This document shows positions 24,828-33,486 of a DNA stretch of 39,013 bases, piece by piece. A program made the translations under genes and the position numbers. The stretch is from Actinomycetaceae bacterium. GTDB taxonomy: Bacteria > Actinomycetota > Actinomycetes > Actinomycetales > Actinomycetaceae. The notes under the pieces were generated by a model that worked only from the letters and a program-made list of their open reading frames with translations, did no database searches and was not told the origin of the DNA. Positions within the stretch are counted from its first letter, which is position 1; each line of letters starts with the position of its first letter. The DNA is taken from assembly GCA_015062745.1 (NCBI GenBank), contig SUUB01000012.1, positions 1 through 39,013 of the forward strand, in the 5' to 3' direction.

Positions 24828-24834
24828 GAGGCTA

Positions 24835-24840
24835 AGTCTA
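24835..24840 (-). promoter_or_regulatory. -10 box of map (leaderless)
   Basis: On the minus strand TAGACT is followed by 7 nt and then the ATG at 24827. Upstream, CGTCACTGG is directly repeated (24852-24860 and 24862-24870), with no standard -35 at 16-18 bp. Confidence 0.5.
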
Positions 24841-25031
24841 TGCCTTTCACCCGTCACTGGGCGTCACTGGCCGCCGAAGGTGCTGGTGGGCACCCATGGC
24901 CTTCATGTGCAGCGCGCACCCGCCCGAGGTGCCAGACGACGGAGCAGTCGGGTGGCGACGTCGACGCAGATGTTATCCGCAAGGCGATTGGCCCGCTGCG
25001 GTATGCGATGCGTGGCGTTGTCACGGAGCCA

Positions 25032-25043
25032 TGACTGCAGTCA
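25032..25043. promoter_or_regulatory. 12-bp perfect palindrome in the panB-map gap
   Basis: TGACTGCAGTCA is a perfect palindrome between the end of panB and the map promoter, about 205 bp upstream of map. It could be a regulator site. The nearby sequence also holds two GTGACC-CGCGC-like elements (about 25054 and 25086). The 24858-25094 gap holds no gene that I can support. Confidence 0.3.
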
Positions 25044-25094
25044 GCGCACTACTGTGACCACGCGCGGAACCGCCTCTGACAACCGTGACCGCGC

Positions 25095-25910
25095 TCAGAA
25101 ACTGTGTTGTTCCTCCGGGAACTGGCGTTCTTTGACCGCGCGACAGTAGTTGGTCGCAGCTTCGCGCAATGCTTCACCCACGTTGCCGAAAGTCTTTGAA
25201 AACCGCGGCGTCCATGATGTCATTCCGGCCATGTCCGTCCACACCAACACCTGTCCGTCGCATCCGGCGCCCGCGCCGATTCCGATGGTGGGAATCGTCA
25301 GTATCTTTGTGATCTTTGCGGCAAGCCGCGCGGGTACCATTTCGAGGACGACGGCGACGGCGCCGGCATCCTGGACCGCCACAGCGTCATCGATCAGTTG
25401 CGTCTCCGTATTCTCGGTACGCCCCTGTACCCGTGGTCCTCCCAGGCTGGACTCCGACTGTGGGGTAAATCCGATATGACCGACGACGGGGATACCGGCT
25501 CCGGTGATGCGGGCGATCGTGTCGGCCTGCCGGGTACCTCCTTCGAGTTTTACGGCCTCGGCGCCGGCCTTCATGAGGCGAACCGCCGAGCGCACCGCTT
25601 GGGCGGGCGACTCCTCATACGTGCCAAAAGGCATATCGGCGATGACGAAGGCGCGTTGTGTACCACGGGCCACGGCCGCGGTGGCAGTCATCATCTCCTC
25701 CAAGGACACAGGAATGGTGGACGGGTAGCCGAGCATCGTGTTGCCGTACGAGTCACCGACCAGCAGGGCGTCTACGCCCTGGGCGTCGAAAATCCGCGCA
25801 GTGATCGCGTCATAGCAGGTCAACATGGTGATAGGCTCACGGCGCTCTTTCATTTCGCGCAAGTGATGAACGCGCACACGTCTGATGGGCGCAGCATTCG
25901 AGGTACTCAT
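25095..25910 (-). CDS. panB: 3-methyl-2-oxobutanoate hydroxymethyltransferase (ketopantoate synthesis)
   Basis: 271-residue TIM-barrel enzyme that transfers a hydroxymethyl group from methylene-tetrahydrofolate to 2-oxoisovalerate, the first step of pantothenate and coenzyme A synthesis. Signature segments are MLTCYDAITARIFD, DALLVGDSYGNTMLGY (metal-binding Asp), FVIADMPFGTY, AEAVKLEGG, VGHIGFTPQ and the C-terminal IPTIGIGAGAGCDGQVLVWTDM. Length is typical. AAGGAGAG lies 5 nt before the ATG, with a -10-like TACTAT about 30 bp upstream of the start. panC and panD are not in the window. From memory, panB near glnA2/glnE is shared with mycobacteria. Confidence 0.97.
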   Translation of the reverse strand: MSTSNAAPIRRVRVHHLREMKERREPITMLTCYDAITARIFDAQGVDALLVGDSYGNTMLGYPSTIPVSLEEMMTATAAVARGTQRAFVIADMPFGTYEESPAQAVRSAVRLMKAGAEAVKLEGGTRQADTIARITGAGIPVVGHIGFTPQSESSLGGPRVQGRTENTETQLIDDAVAVQDAGAVAVVLEMVPARLAAKITKILTIPTIGIGAGAGCDGQVLVWTDMAGMTSWTPRFSKTFGNVGEALREAATNYCRAVKERQFPEEQHSF

Positions 25911-25939
25911 CGACTCTCCTTGGCCTGAGGGTTCTTCTC

Positions 25940-25945
25940 ATAGTA
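25940..25945 (-). promoter_or_regulatory. Candidate -10 box of panB
   Basis: TACTAT on the minus strand gives a start near 25933 and a leader of about 22 nt containing the Shine-Dalgarno. TGGCTT, 18 bp upstream, is a weak -35. The rest of the gap to 26125 holds no gene, only a GGTGCC/GGCACC hairpin near 26069-26089. Confidence 0.4.
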
Positions 25946-26125
25946 GCCGGGAGGGCGACTCGGAAGCCACAGCGATGCGATCTTCGGACAGCCGGCGAAA
26001 ATCACAGCGTGCGCGCCGGATACATGAATGGAGGCGACGGGCAGTAGCATGGGGAGACACGTGGTGTCGGTGCCGTTGGCACGGGCACCTGGCACGTATG
26101 GGGCGAGTGAATGGAAGGAATGCTG

Positions 26126-27310
26126 ATGAATGCCGTCCTTTCCTACCTCGGGGTCACCACGGCAGAGTTCTGGGTGGGTGCTTTCCTGGTGGTCTTTGCG
26201 CTGGTTATCTTGCTGGCCGCCTTGCGTCCTGACAGGGAGTTCGCCGATTTGCCGCGCGGAGTGTTCCCGGCTGCCGGTAGCTCTCATTCCCTGCAACGTG
26301 CTCGCAGAACGGAGCCACCGCTGCGAGCCGAACGGCCGGAGATGACCATTGCGGAGGGCGCATACGCTGTTCGCGATGCCAGCACGGTTAACCTGAGCGC
26401 CTCCATCCTCATCGACTTAGCAGTGCGAGGCTTCATCGAACTGGTGGAGTACCAGCATCTAACAGCCGGTCATCCCGCCATCATGATTGTCTACCGACGC
26501 CCGCCCGATTCTTCCTGCTCTCCGGAGGAACGCGCTCTTCTTGAACTGTTGTCGACCCCCGGCGCTGCCGAATCTCCGGAATACGCCCGCACACACCCTT
26601 TCAACGCCCGGCTTTTCCGTAATGAGTTGGAAACGGCAGGCATTCCATTGTTGGGAGAACCCACCGCGCGGGTCTCAGGCTTACGGGTCTCGGCCGGAAC
26701 GCAGATCGCCGCACGGGTGCGCCGCGAGGTCACTGATCGGCGAGCCTGGTTCGCCAGCCGTCATGAGCATTTGGGAACCGTCGGTGCGATCGAACTGGTC
26801 AGCGGTGGGCTCGCGCTCGTATTCACCTTCGTCCTGGCAGCACTGGGTGCGTTGCGGCCGTATTGGCTTGCGGTGAGCGCATTGGTGACGATTATGGGCC
26901 TGTTCACGGTGCGCGGCTACGGGGTACGCACCGCTTACGGCGTCGTGGCGCGCGACCAAACGGCCGGCTTTCGCCGGTTCCTGGTCGAGGCTCCCCCGGA
27001 GCGCGGTGCCAGTGTCGAGCGGTTGGCAAAACTGGCTGCCTGGGCGCTTGTGCTCAGTTGTGTGCGGGAGTGGGCGCAGAGCCTGGAACGGCTCGGACGT
27101 GCGGCCGGTGTGCCGGCGGCGAACAGCATTGAGACCCTACTGCCGTGGGCGCAGCGTTCCAGTGTGGCGTTTCAGACATGGCAGGAAGTGGCAGACTTCA
27201 TTGAGTTGATCAACGCTCGCACGCATGCGGATACTGCTGCCAGCGACGCCGATTCTCCGCTTGACGACATAACCGAGGGCTGGGGGAGGGTGCCCTCCAA
27301 CTGGATCTAG
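26126..27310 (+). CDS. Membrane protein resembling the C-terminal part of DUF2207 proteins
   Basis: 394 residues. An N-terminal helix (FWVGAFLVVFALVILLAAL, about 13-31) is followed by a soluble part with DASTVNLSASILIDLAVRGFIELVEY (about 85-110). Then come two central helices (LVSGGLALVFTFVLAALGAL and WLAVSALVTIMGLFTV, about 225-262), TAGFRRFLVEAPPE and LAAWALVLSCVREWAQSLERLG. This series is typical of the C-terminal half of DUF2207 membrane proteins. The usual N-terminal beta domain and signal peptide are missing, so it is a short relative or remnant. ATG at 26126 is chosen because GGAAGGA lies 6 nt upstream; ATGs at 26111 and 26120 overlap or abut that site. Function unknown. Confidence 0.7.
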   Translation: MNAVLSYLGVTTAEFWVGAFLVVFALVILLAALRPDREFADLPRGVFPAAGSSHSLQRARRTEPPLRAERPEMTIAEGAYAVRDASTVNLSASILIDLAVRGFIELVEYQHLTAGHPAIMIVYRRPPDSSCSPEERALLELLSTPGAAESPEYARTHPFNARLFRNELETAGIPLLGEPTARVSGLRVSAGTQIAARVRREVTDRRAWFASRHEHLGTVGAIELVSGGLALVFTFVLAALGALRPYWLAVSALVTIMGLFTVRGYGVRTAYGVVARDQTAGFRRFLVEAPPERGASVERLAKLAAWALVLSCVREWAQSLERLGRAAGVPAANSIETLLPWAQRSSVAFQTWQEVADFIELINARTHADTAASDADSPLDDITEGWGRVPSNWI

Positions 27311-27550
27311 CCCCGGCCGTTTACTGCGCCGGAGCGCGCCTCACAACCGGTTGGAGAGGCTTTCGCATGAGATATGCCTTGGTGGAGTGACGGAGTAGAC
27401 CTGTGGGCCGGCGGGGATCCGCCGCTGGGATTCGCTTAAGCTGAACGGGATCGGCGGCTCGCACCTCCAGCTTCGACGCGGCACGCGGCATAACCGCCGT
27501 CGTCGTCGCGCGCAGTGGCACAATGGGGACAGTTCGTTACAAGGAGAGTT
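27311..27550. other. Intergenic region before glnA2
   Basis: No gene seen. Visible are a weak CCGGC/GCCGG hairpin just after the DUF2207-like stop (27313-27332), a GGCGG/CCGCC hairpin (27410-27423) and a GCTTAAGC palindrome (about 27437). CACAAT at about 27519 could be the glnA2 -10, but no -35 is clear and no GlnR-type box is convincing. Confidence 0.4.
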
Positions 27551-28885
27551 ATGGACCGTCAACAGGAATACGTGCTGCGTGCGATCGAAGAACGCGGCGT
27601 ACGCTTCGTGCGGCTGTGGTTCACGGATGTCGTCGGCAAACTGAAGTCGGTCGCGGTTGCTCCCGCCGAACTTGAGGAGGCCTTCGAGGAGGGGATCGGT
27701 TTTGACGGGTCGTCGATTCAAGGCCTGACCCGCGTGTATGAATCCGATATGCTCGCGCGCCCCGATGCCTCCACCTTCCAGCTGCTGCCCTGGCATAACG
27801 ACCATCCTGTTGCACGCATGTTCTGCGACATTATGACGCGCGACGACGAGCCGGCCCGCTCCGACCCGCGATCCATTTTGAAGCGTGCGCTCGCCAAGGC
27901 GGCCGACATGGGATTCACCTTCTACGTGCACCCCGAGGTCGAGTTCTACCTCTTCCGCCCGGAAACGGATCCGTTCAAAGAACCGGTTCCCATCGACTCG
28001 GGATCCTATTTCGACCATGTATCGCGTTCCACCGCGCATGACTTCCGGCGCGACGCCATTTTGAATCTGGAGGAGATGGGTATCTCGGTTGAGTTCTCGC
28101 ACCACGAGAACGGACCGGGGCAGAACGAAATCGATCTGCGCTACTCCGATGCCCTGACAATGGCGGATAACCTCATGACCTTCAAAGTGGTGATCGAAGA
28201 GGTGGCCCTCGCCCAGCATGTTCAGGCCTCCTTCATGCCCAAGCCACTTATCGGTCAGCCGGGCAATGGCATGCACACCCATTTGTCCCTGTTCGAGGGG
28301 GAGCGCAACGTCTTTTACGATCCGGGTGGCCGCTACGGCCTCTCCACCACGGGGCAGCAGTTCCTGGCGGGTTTGCTGCGGCACGCCCGGGAGATCACCG
28401 CGGTCACGAATCAGCACGTGAACTCCTACAAAAGGCTGTGGGGCGGCGGTGAAGCGCCCTCGTACGTGTGTTGGGGGCCGAATAACCAGTCCGCACTCAT
28501 TCGCCTGCCGGCATACAAGCCGGAGAAACAGGCGGCCGCACGGCTGGAATACCGGGCAGTGGATTCGGCGGCTAATCCGTACCTGGCGTTCGCGGTACTG
28601 CTACGCGCGGGACTGGCCGGCATCGAGGGCGACTATGAGCTCCCCGAACCCGAAGATTCCGATGTGTTTCTTATGAGCGACATGGAACGCCAGGCCAGCG
28701 GCATCGAGTCATTGCCGGAATCTCTGAACAATGCGGTGTCTCTGCTGCAAACATCCGAGCTTGTTGCGGAGACACTCGGAGAGGACGCCTTCGACTACTT
28801 CATTCGTGATAAGCGGCACGAGTGGCGTGAGTACCGGCACCAGGTCACTCCGATTGAACGCCGTCGTTTCCTTGCGACGTACTGA
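27551..28885 (+). CDS. glnA2: Glutamine synthetase-like protein, GlnA2 type
   Basis: 444 residues from MDRQQEYVL, with AAGGAGAG 5 nt upstream; the track start adds 12 residues. It has the GS fold motifs IGFDGSSIQGL, VEFYLFRP (metal Glu), NGPGQNEIDLRYSD and GNGMHTHLSL (ATP/metal His). It lacks the adenylylation segment of GlnA (here DYELPEPEDSDV), so GlnE should not modify it. The segment SYVCWGPNNQSALIRLP (around residue 313) differs from the ARNRSA motif of true glutamine synthetases and even from mycobacterial GlnA2, which I recall as AANRSA: both active-site Arg positions are changed. Some streptomycete GlnA paralogues glutamylate polyamines or ethanolamine, so another amine substrate is possible. 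It lies 26 bp before glnE, probably in one operon. Confidence 0.88.
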   Translation: MDRQQEYVLRAIEERGVRFVRLWFTDVVGKLKSVAVAPAELEEAFEEGIGFDGSSIQGLTRVYESDMLARPDASTFQLLPWHNDHPVARMFCDIMTRDDEPARSDPRSILKRALAKAADMGFTFYVHPEVEFYLFRPETDPFKEPVPIDSGSYFDHVSRSTAHDFRRDAILNLEEMGISVEFSHHENGPGQNEIDLRYSDALTMADNLMTFKVVIEEVALAQHVQASFMPKPLIGQPGNGMHTHLSLFEGERNVFYDPGGRYGLSTTGQQFLAGLLRHAREITAVTNQHVNSYKRLWGGGEAPSYVCWGPNNQSALIRLPAYKPEKQAAARLEYRAVDSAANPYLAFAVLLRAGLAGIEGDYELPEPEDSDVFLMSDMERQASGIESLPESLNNAVSLLQTSELVAETLGEDAFDYFIRDKRHEWREYRHQVTPIERRRFLATY

Positions 28886-28911
28886 CGGCGTGCGGTAAGA
28901 GATCAGCTCCG

Positions 28912-31900
28912 ATGCGCCAGGAAAGCTTGAGGGCTCGCTTACGCCGGGCGGGTTTCACGGATCCGGCCCGGGCCACTCGACTGTTAGATGATCCCGCGTT
29001 GGCAGGGCTGTTCGGTTCCGTACCGGATTCCTCCCGTGACGGCTTAGGGCAGATTCTTGGTGACTTCGCATCTGTTGCTGACCCGGATGCCTGCCTGCTG
29101 GCACTGATCCGTTTGGCGGAGGCGTGCGGTAACGACGACGGGGTGACTGCGGCCCATCCGGGTAGCCATGCGTTGCTGCGGGAGATAGTGATGGACCCGG
29201 AACGGCGTATGCGGCTCCTTGCCGTGCTGGGGATGTCTAGCGCTTTGGGAGATTTTCTGATTGCGCATCCCCGTGTTCTCGCATCGCTGGATACCGACGA
29301 CGGCGCCGCGCCCGCCGCCGGAATGGAGGACGACATCGGTGGACAGGAAATTCCTTCTCCGGGACTCACCGTCGAGCGTGCGCGGGCTTTACGCGCGGTT
29401 GACGCCGACGAACAGGACGGCTTTCCCCGTGCCCGCTTGCGGGGCGCGGCGGGGATCAACGCCCTGCGCTCCCACTATTTCTCGCGAATCGTTGCCATTG
29501 CAGCAGCAGATCTAACCTGCGCCGACCCGCTTGCGGCGGTTGGACCGGTGGGGGAGGCGATCGCCGATATCGTCGGTGGCGCGCTGGAGGCGGCCCTTGC
29601 ACTGGCCCGAGCCGAAACTCCGGGATCAGAACACGTTGGCCTGGCCATTATTTCGCTGGGCAAAACGGGTGCTCGGGAACTGAACTACATATCGGATGTT
29701 GATGTGGTGTACGTGGTTCGCGCACTCGATGAGGAGACCACCGAGGAAGAGGCCGTCGCACTCGGCACGAAACTTGCGTCTTTCGTAGGGAGAGCGGTTG
29801 CCGCTCCCGGTGGCGAACCCGCACTGTGGATCCTCGATGCCACTTTGCGCCCGGAGGGCAAGGACGGGCCGCTTGTGCGCACGCTCGATTCCCACGTCGC
29901 TTATTACCGGCGGTGGGCTCAAGGATGGGAGTTTCAGGCGCTACTGAAAGCACGGCCGATAGCTGGCGATCAGGAGCTGGGAGCGGCCTACCTCGAAACC
30001 CTCTGGCCCCTGGTGTGGACCGCCGCCGGCCGAGAGAACTTCGTCGAGGATTCGCGGGCCATGCGCAAACGGGTGGAAGAGCATGTACCCGCGCGAGAGG
30101 AGGGGCGCCAGATCAAACTGGGGAAGGGCGGACTGCGCGATGTGGAATTCACGGTTCAGCTTCTGCAACTCGTGCATGGCCGTACCGACGAAACACTGCG
30201 AGTACGCGCCACCCTCGCCGCTTTGACGGCTCTGCGCGACGGAGGCTACGTCTCCCGCAGCGATGCAGCCAAACTCGACGCCGACTACCGCTTGTTGCGC
30301 GTGCTGGAACACCGGATCCAGTTGCAGCACCTTCGTCGGTCTCATCTGCTTCCGGCCGGCGCGGCGGATCTGCGCCGGGTTGCTCGAGCAATGCATTGCG
30401 GGGGCATTGCAACGGGTGAAGATCTTGAGAAGGCGTGGCAACACACCCGAAGAGAAGTGCGGTCCCTTCATCAGGAAATCTACTACCGGCCGCTCTTACC
30501 CGAGGCTGCCAGGCTTTCGCCCGACGATATTTCTCTGCGTGCCGAGGCGGCCGAGGCACGCCTTGCCGCCATCGGGTACCGGGACCCGCGTGGAGCACTG
30601 CGGCATATCGATGCCCTGACTTCCGGGGTGTCACGCTATGCGGCGATTCAACGTCAACTATTGCCCGTTATGCTCGGCTGGTTCACCGAAGGCCCGGAAC
30701 CCGACGCCGGGCTGCTGGCATTCCGGTTGCTGTCGGAGAAAATGGGGCGGACCTCGTGGTACATGCGCACCTTGCGTGACGGGGGTGCCGCGGCGCAACG
30801 TCTGTGCTATGTACTGTCGTCATCGCGCTATGTTGCCACGCAAATCCCCAACCTCGCGGAGTCCATTGGCTGGTTGGAACACGTGGCGGATCTTCATCCG
30901 CGTAGCCGTGATGAGCTCAACGCCGAGCTCGCTTCCATGCTCTCTCGGCGCAGTGATCCCACGGCCATTGCGCAAGCCGGCAGGTATCTGCGGCGTCGTG
31001 AATTACTGCGCGTCGGTCTGGCACAGACCCTGCGGGTAATCGATCCATCCGAATGCCGCGAAGCGATCTCCCATGCGGCCGACGTCGCGCTCGAAGCAGG
31101 ACTCCGTGCTGGAATTCAGGCTGCGCAGGAACGCTTGAATGAACCAGAGGCGCTCTCGCGCTACCTGGTTGTTGCCATGGGCCGTATGGGCGGCGAGGAA
31201 ATGGGCTACATCTCCGATGCCGATGTTCTTTTCGTGCATGAGCCACTCGCTGATGCGGATCCGCAGCGCGCGCAGCGCCTCGCCGTGGAAGTCGCGGTTC
31301 AGACGCGCCGCCTACTCGCGGAAACCGGGAGCGAACCTCCTCTTGCGGTTGATGCCGATCTGCGCCCGGAAGGGCGCAACGGAGCGTTGTCGCGCAGTTT
31401 GGACTCCTACGCGGAGTATTACGACCGCTGGGCCCAGACGTGGGAGATTCAGGCGCTTTTGCGGGCTCGTTACGGCGCAGGTGATCGTGAGCTGGGGGAG
31501 CGCTTCTTGGCCCTGATCGATGCGTATCGTTACCCTGCGGGTGGTATCAGCCAAGCCCAGATACGTGAGATCCGGCTGATGAAGGCGCGTGTGGAGATGG
31601 AACGTATTCCGCGCGGCGTCGATCCGCAGCATCACCTCAAGCTGGGACGCGGGGGATTGTCGGATGTTGAATGGACCGCGCAGTTGCTGCAACTGCGGTA
31701 TGCAGGCCAGTACGAGGATCTTCGGTGTACCTCGACCTTGGGGGCACTTGCCGGCGCCGCACGAGTGGGCATACTCTCCGACGCCGACGAGGAAATGCTA
31801 CGCGAGGCGTGGAGCTTCGCCTCCCAGCTGCGCGATGTGAACTTTCTGGGGACGGGTAAGTCGTCAACGACGAAGATTAGTGCTCTGCCTCATGATTCCG

Positions 31901-32046
31901 ATGAACTAGCGGTAGTCACGGCCCTGCTCGGATGGGACGCAACCTCGCGTCATGAGGTGGAGGAGAGCTATTTGCGCCTGGCGAGGCGATGCCGAGCGGT
32001 GGTGGAGCGAGTCTTTTACGGCAATCCGAGTGCACTCACCAGCTGA
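28912..32046 (+). CDS. glnE: Glutamine synthetase adenylyltransferase / adenylyl-removing enzyme
   Basis: 1044-residue bifunctional regulator with two nucleotidyltransferase-fold halves, each followed by a helical domain. The N-terminal, adenylyl-removing half has GKTGARELNYISDVDVVYV (about residues 248-266). The C-terminal, adenylylating half has GRMGGEEMGYISDADVLFV (about 757-775). Both keep the Ser-Asp-x-Asp metal motif. It modifies the tyrosine of GlnA (encoded at 35687-37111) in response to nitrogen status, which in many actinobacteria is sensed through GlnK. Length is normal. The start follows a weak AAGAG, 26 bp after glnA2, so it probably relies on the glnA2 transcript. Confidence 0.96.
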   Translation: MRQESLRARLRRAGFTDPARATRLLDDPALAGLFGSVPDSSRDGLGQILGDFASVADPDACLLALIRLAEACGNDDGVTAAHPGSHALLREIVMDPERRMRLLAVLGMSSALGDFLIAHPRVLASLDTDDGAAPAAGMEDDIGGQEIPSPGLTVERARALRAVDADEQDGFPRARLRGAAGINALRSHYFSRIVAIAAADLTCADPLAAVGPVGEAIADIVGGALEAALALARAETPGSEHVGLAIISLGKTGARELNYISDVDVVYVVRALDEETTEEEAVALGTKLASFVGRAVAAPGGEPALWILDATLRPEGKDGPLVRTLDSHVAYYRRWAQGWEFQALLKARPIAGDQELGAAYLETLWPLVWTAAGRENFVEDSRAMRKRVEEHVPAREEGRQIKLGKGGLRDVEFTVQLLQLVHGRTDETLRVRATLAALTALRDGGYVSRSDAAKLDADYRLLRVLEHRIQLQHLRRSHLLPAGAADLRRVARAMHCGGIATGEDLEKAWQHTRREVRSLHQEIYYRPLLPEAARLSPDDISLRAEAAEARLAAIGYRDPRGALRHIDALTSGVSRYAAIQRQLLPVMLGWFTEGPEPDAGLLAFRLLSEKMGRTSWYMRTLRDGGAAAQRLCYVLSSSRYVATQIPNLAESIGWLEHVADLHPRSRDELNAELASMLSRRSDPTAIAQAGRYLRRRELLRVGLAQTLRVIDPSECREAISHAADVALEAGLRAGIQAAQERLNEPEALSRYLVVAMGRMGGEEMGYISDADVLFVHEPLADADPQRAQRLAVEVAVQTRRLLAETGSEPPLAVDADLRPEGRNGALSRSLDSYAEYYDRWAQTWEIQALLRARYGAGDRELGERFLALIDAYRYPAGGISQAQIREIRLMKARVEMERIPRGVDPQHHLKLGRGGLSDVEWTAQLLQLRYAGQYEDLRCTSTLGALAGAARVGILSDADEEMLREAWSFASQLRDVNFLGTGKSSTTKISALPHDSDELAVVTALLGWDATSRHEVEESYLRLARRCRAVVERVFYGNPSALTS

Positions 32047-32092
32047 GTTTTATGGCAGACTATGCGGCAGATGGTGTGATCAAAGGAGAACA

Positions 32093-32695
32093 ATGCGCCT
32101 TTACCTGATCCGGCATGGGCAAACGGAGATGAATGCCAGCCATACGATTGATACCGATTATCCGGGGGCGAATTTGACGGAACGCGGCCGAGAGCAGGCC
32201 GTGGGGATCGTTGAGCGTCTGGCCGGAGAGACCGTTGACGCAATTTGGGTCTCGAGCTTGATCCGTACGCATCAGACCGCCGCACCGTTGGCAGCGAACC
32301 GGGGCCTTGTCCCGGTGCAGCGCGAGGGATTACGGGAGATTGAGGCCGGTATCTGGGAGGGTGGCAACGACGAAGCGGCGTACCGCGGCTACCTCTCCAC
32401 CATTGAGCGTTGGTTCACCGATTCCATGGATGAACCGATGGGAGGAACGATCACCGGGCGGCAAGCCTTGATGCGTTTCGACGCCGTCGTGCGGGAGATC
32501 GAGAGCACGGAAGCCAGCAACGTGGCCATTTTTTCACACGGTTCCATGCTGTCCTGGTGGTGTGGTATGCGGGTGGCGGGTCTGACCTGGAAACATTACA
32601 TCGACGGGCACCTTGACAATACGGGCATGTGTGTGGCGGAAGGCAGCCTTGATACCGGGTATCGAGCGCTTTCTTGGATGGGAGAGACGGTGTGA
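32093..32695 (+). CDS. Histidine phosphatase (phosphoglycerate mutase-like)
   Basis: 200 residues from MRLYLIRHGQTEMN, chosen because AAAGGAG lies 4-5 nt before this ATG; the longer track ORF runs through glnE. The catalytic RHG is at residues 7-9, the second Arg region is WVSSLIRTHQTAAPL, and the second catalytic His is in VAIFSHGSMLSWW (about 145). REIEAGIWEG supplies the acidic residue. Such branch-1 enzymes act on small phosphorylated metabolites or proteins; the substrate cannot be read. It follows glnE by 46 bp and probably shares its transcript. Its stop lies only 10 bp from the end of the convergent transporter ATPase gene. Confidence 0.9.
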   Translation: MRLYLIRHGQTEMNASHTIDTDYPGANLTERGREQAVGIVERLAGETVDAIWVSSLIRTHQTAAPLAANRGLVPVQREGLREIEAGIWEGGNDEAAYRGYLSTIERWFTDSMDEPMGGTITGRQALMRFDAVVREIESTEASNVAIFSHGSMLSWWCGMRVAGLTWKHYIDGHLDNTGMCVAEGSLDTGYRALSWMGETV

Positions 32696-32705
32696 TTGAT
32701 CAGCC

Positions 32706-33473
32706 CTAGTGGTCGAGCACTTTGTCTAGGAATTCGCGCGTGCGCGGATGGCGAGGCGCGTCGAAGACGTCGTCGGGCCGACCGGATTCCACAATGGTTC
32801 CCTCATCCATGAAAACCACGGTGTCGGAGACTTCGCGGGCAAAACCCATCTCGTGCGTGACCACCATCATCGTCATCCCTGATGCGGCCAGGTCCTGCAT
32901 AACAGCGAGCACTTCGCCGACCAGTTCCGGGTCAAGGGCCGAGGTGGGCTCGTCGAACAGCATAAGGTCCGGTTCCATTGCCATGGCGCGTGCGATCGCA
33001 ACGCGTTGTTGTTGCCCGCCGGAGAGCTGTGCCGGGTAGTGATCTGCGCGCTCGGCTAGGCCAACCAGGTCGAGCAGCGCGAGCGCCTTATCGAAGGCGA
33101 GGTCCCGCGGCAGGCCGTTGACTCGTATCGGTGCGGCCATGACGTTCTGAACGGCGGTCATATGCGGGAATAGGTTGAAACGTTGAAAGACCATGCCGAT
33201 ATGGGCACGTTGCCGCGCGAGCTCCTTCGGTCGCAGTTCATGAAGGCGTCCCCGGGCGTCCTCCCGGAAACCCATAAGCGTGCCATCCACGGTGATTGAA
33301 CCTGCCTGGATTTCCTCTAGAACATTCACGCAGCGCAGCAGCGTAGATTTTCCCGAACCGGAAGGGCCGAGAATCGTGCAGACCTCTCCACGCTGCACGC
33401 TTAACGTCACACCGCGTAGAACGTGCAGATCTCCGTAGAACTTGTGCACATCGTGCACCTCAACCATCGCCAT
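32706..33473 (-). CDS. Polar amino-acid ABC transporter ATP-binding protein
   Basis: 255-residue GlnQ-like ATPase with Walker [12 protein letters not shown]-loop [19 protein letters not shown], signature [17 protein letters not shown], Walker [15 protein letters not shown] and H-loop [12 protein letters not shown]. The phrases FNLFPHMT and [10 protein letters not shown] are hallmarks of polar amino-acid importers. ATG at 33473 follows AGGA at 6 nt; a second ATG lies two codons later, and the 74 extra residues in the track are permease-overlap noise. It is the third gene of the substrate-binding protein-permease-ATPase operon, 13 bp after the permease. Confidence 0.94.
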   Translation of the reverse strand: MAMVEVHDVHKFYGDLHVLRGVTLSVQRGEVCTILGPSGSGKSTLLRCVNVLEEIQAGSITVDGTLMGFREDARGRLHELRPKELARQRAHIGMVFQRFNLFPHMTAVQNVMAAPIRVNGLPRDLAFDKALALLDLVGLAERADHYPAQLSGGQQQRVAIARAMAMEPDLMLFDEPTSALDPELVGEVLAVMQDLAASGMTMMVVTHEMGFAREVSDTVVFMDEGTIVESGRPDDVFDAPRHPRTREFLDKVLDH

Positions 33474-33486
33474 ATCAATTCCTGTT

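Noticed and set aside
27341-28417. 358-codon minus-strand ORF
   Set aside because: Antisense to glnA2, whose motifs are clear. The ORF has no ribosome-binding site and no recognisable domain.
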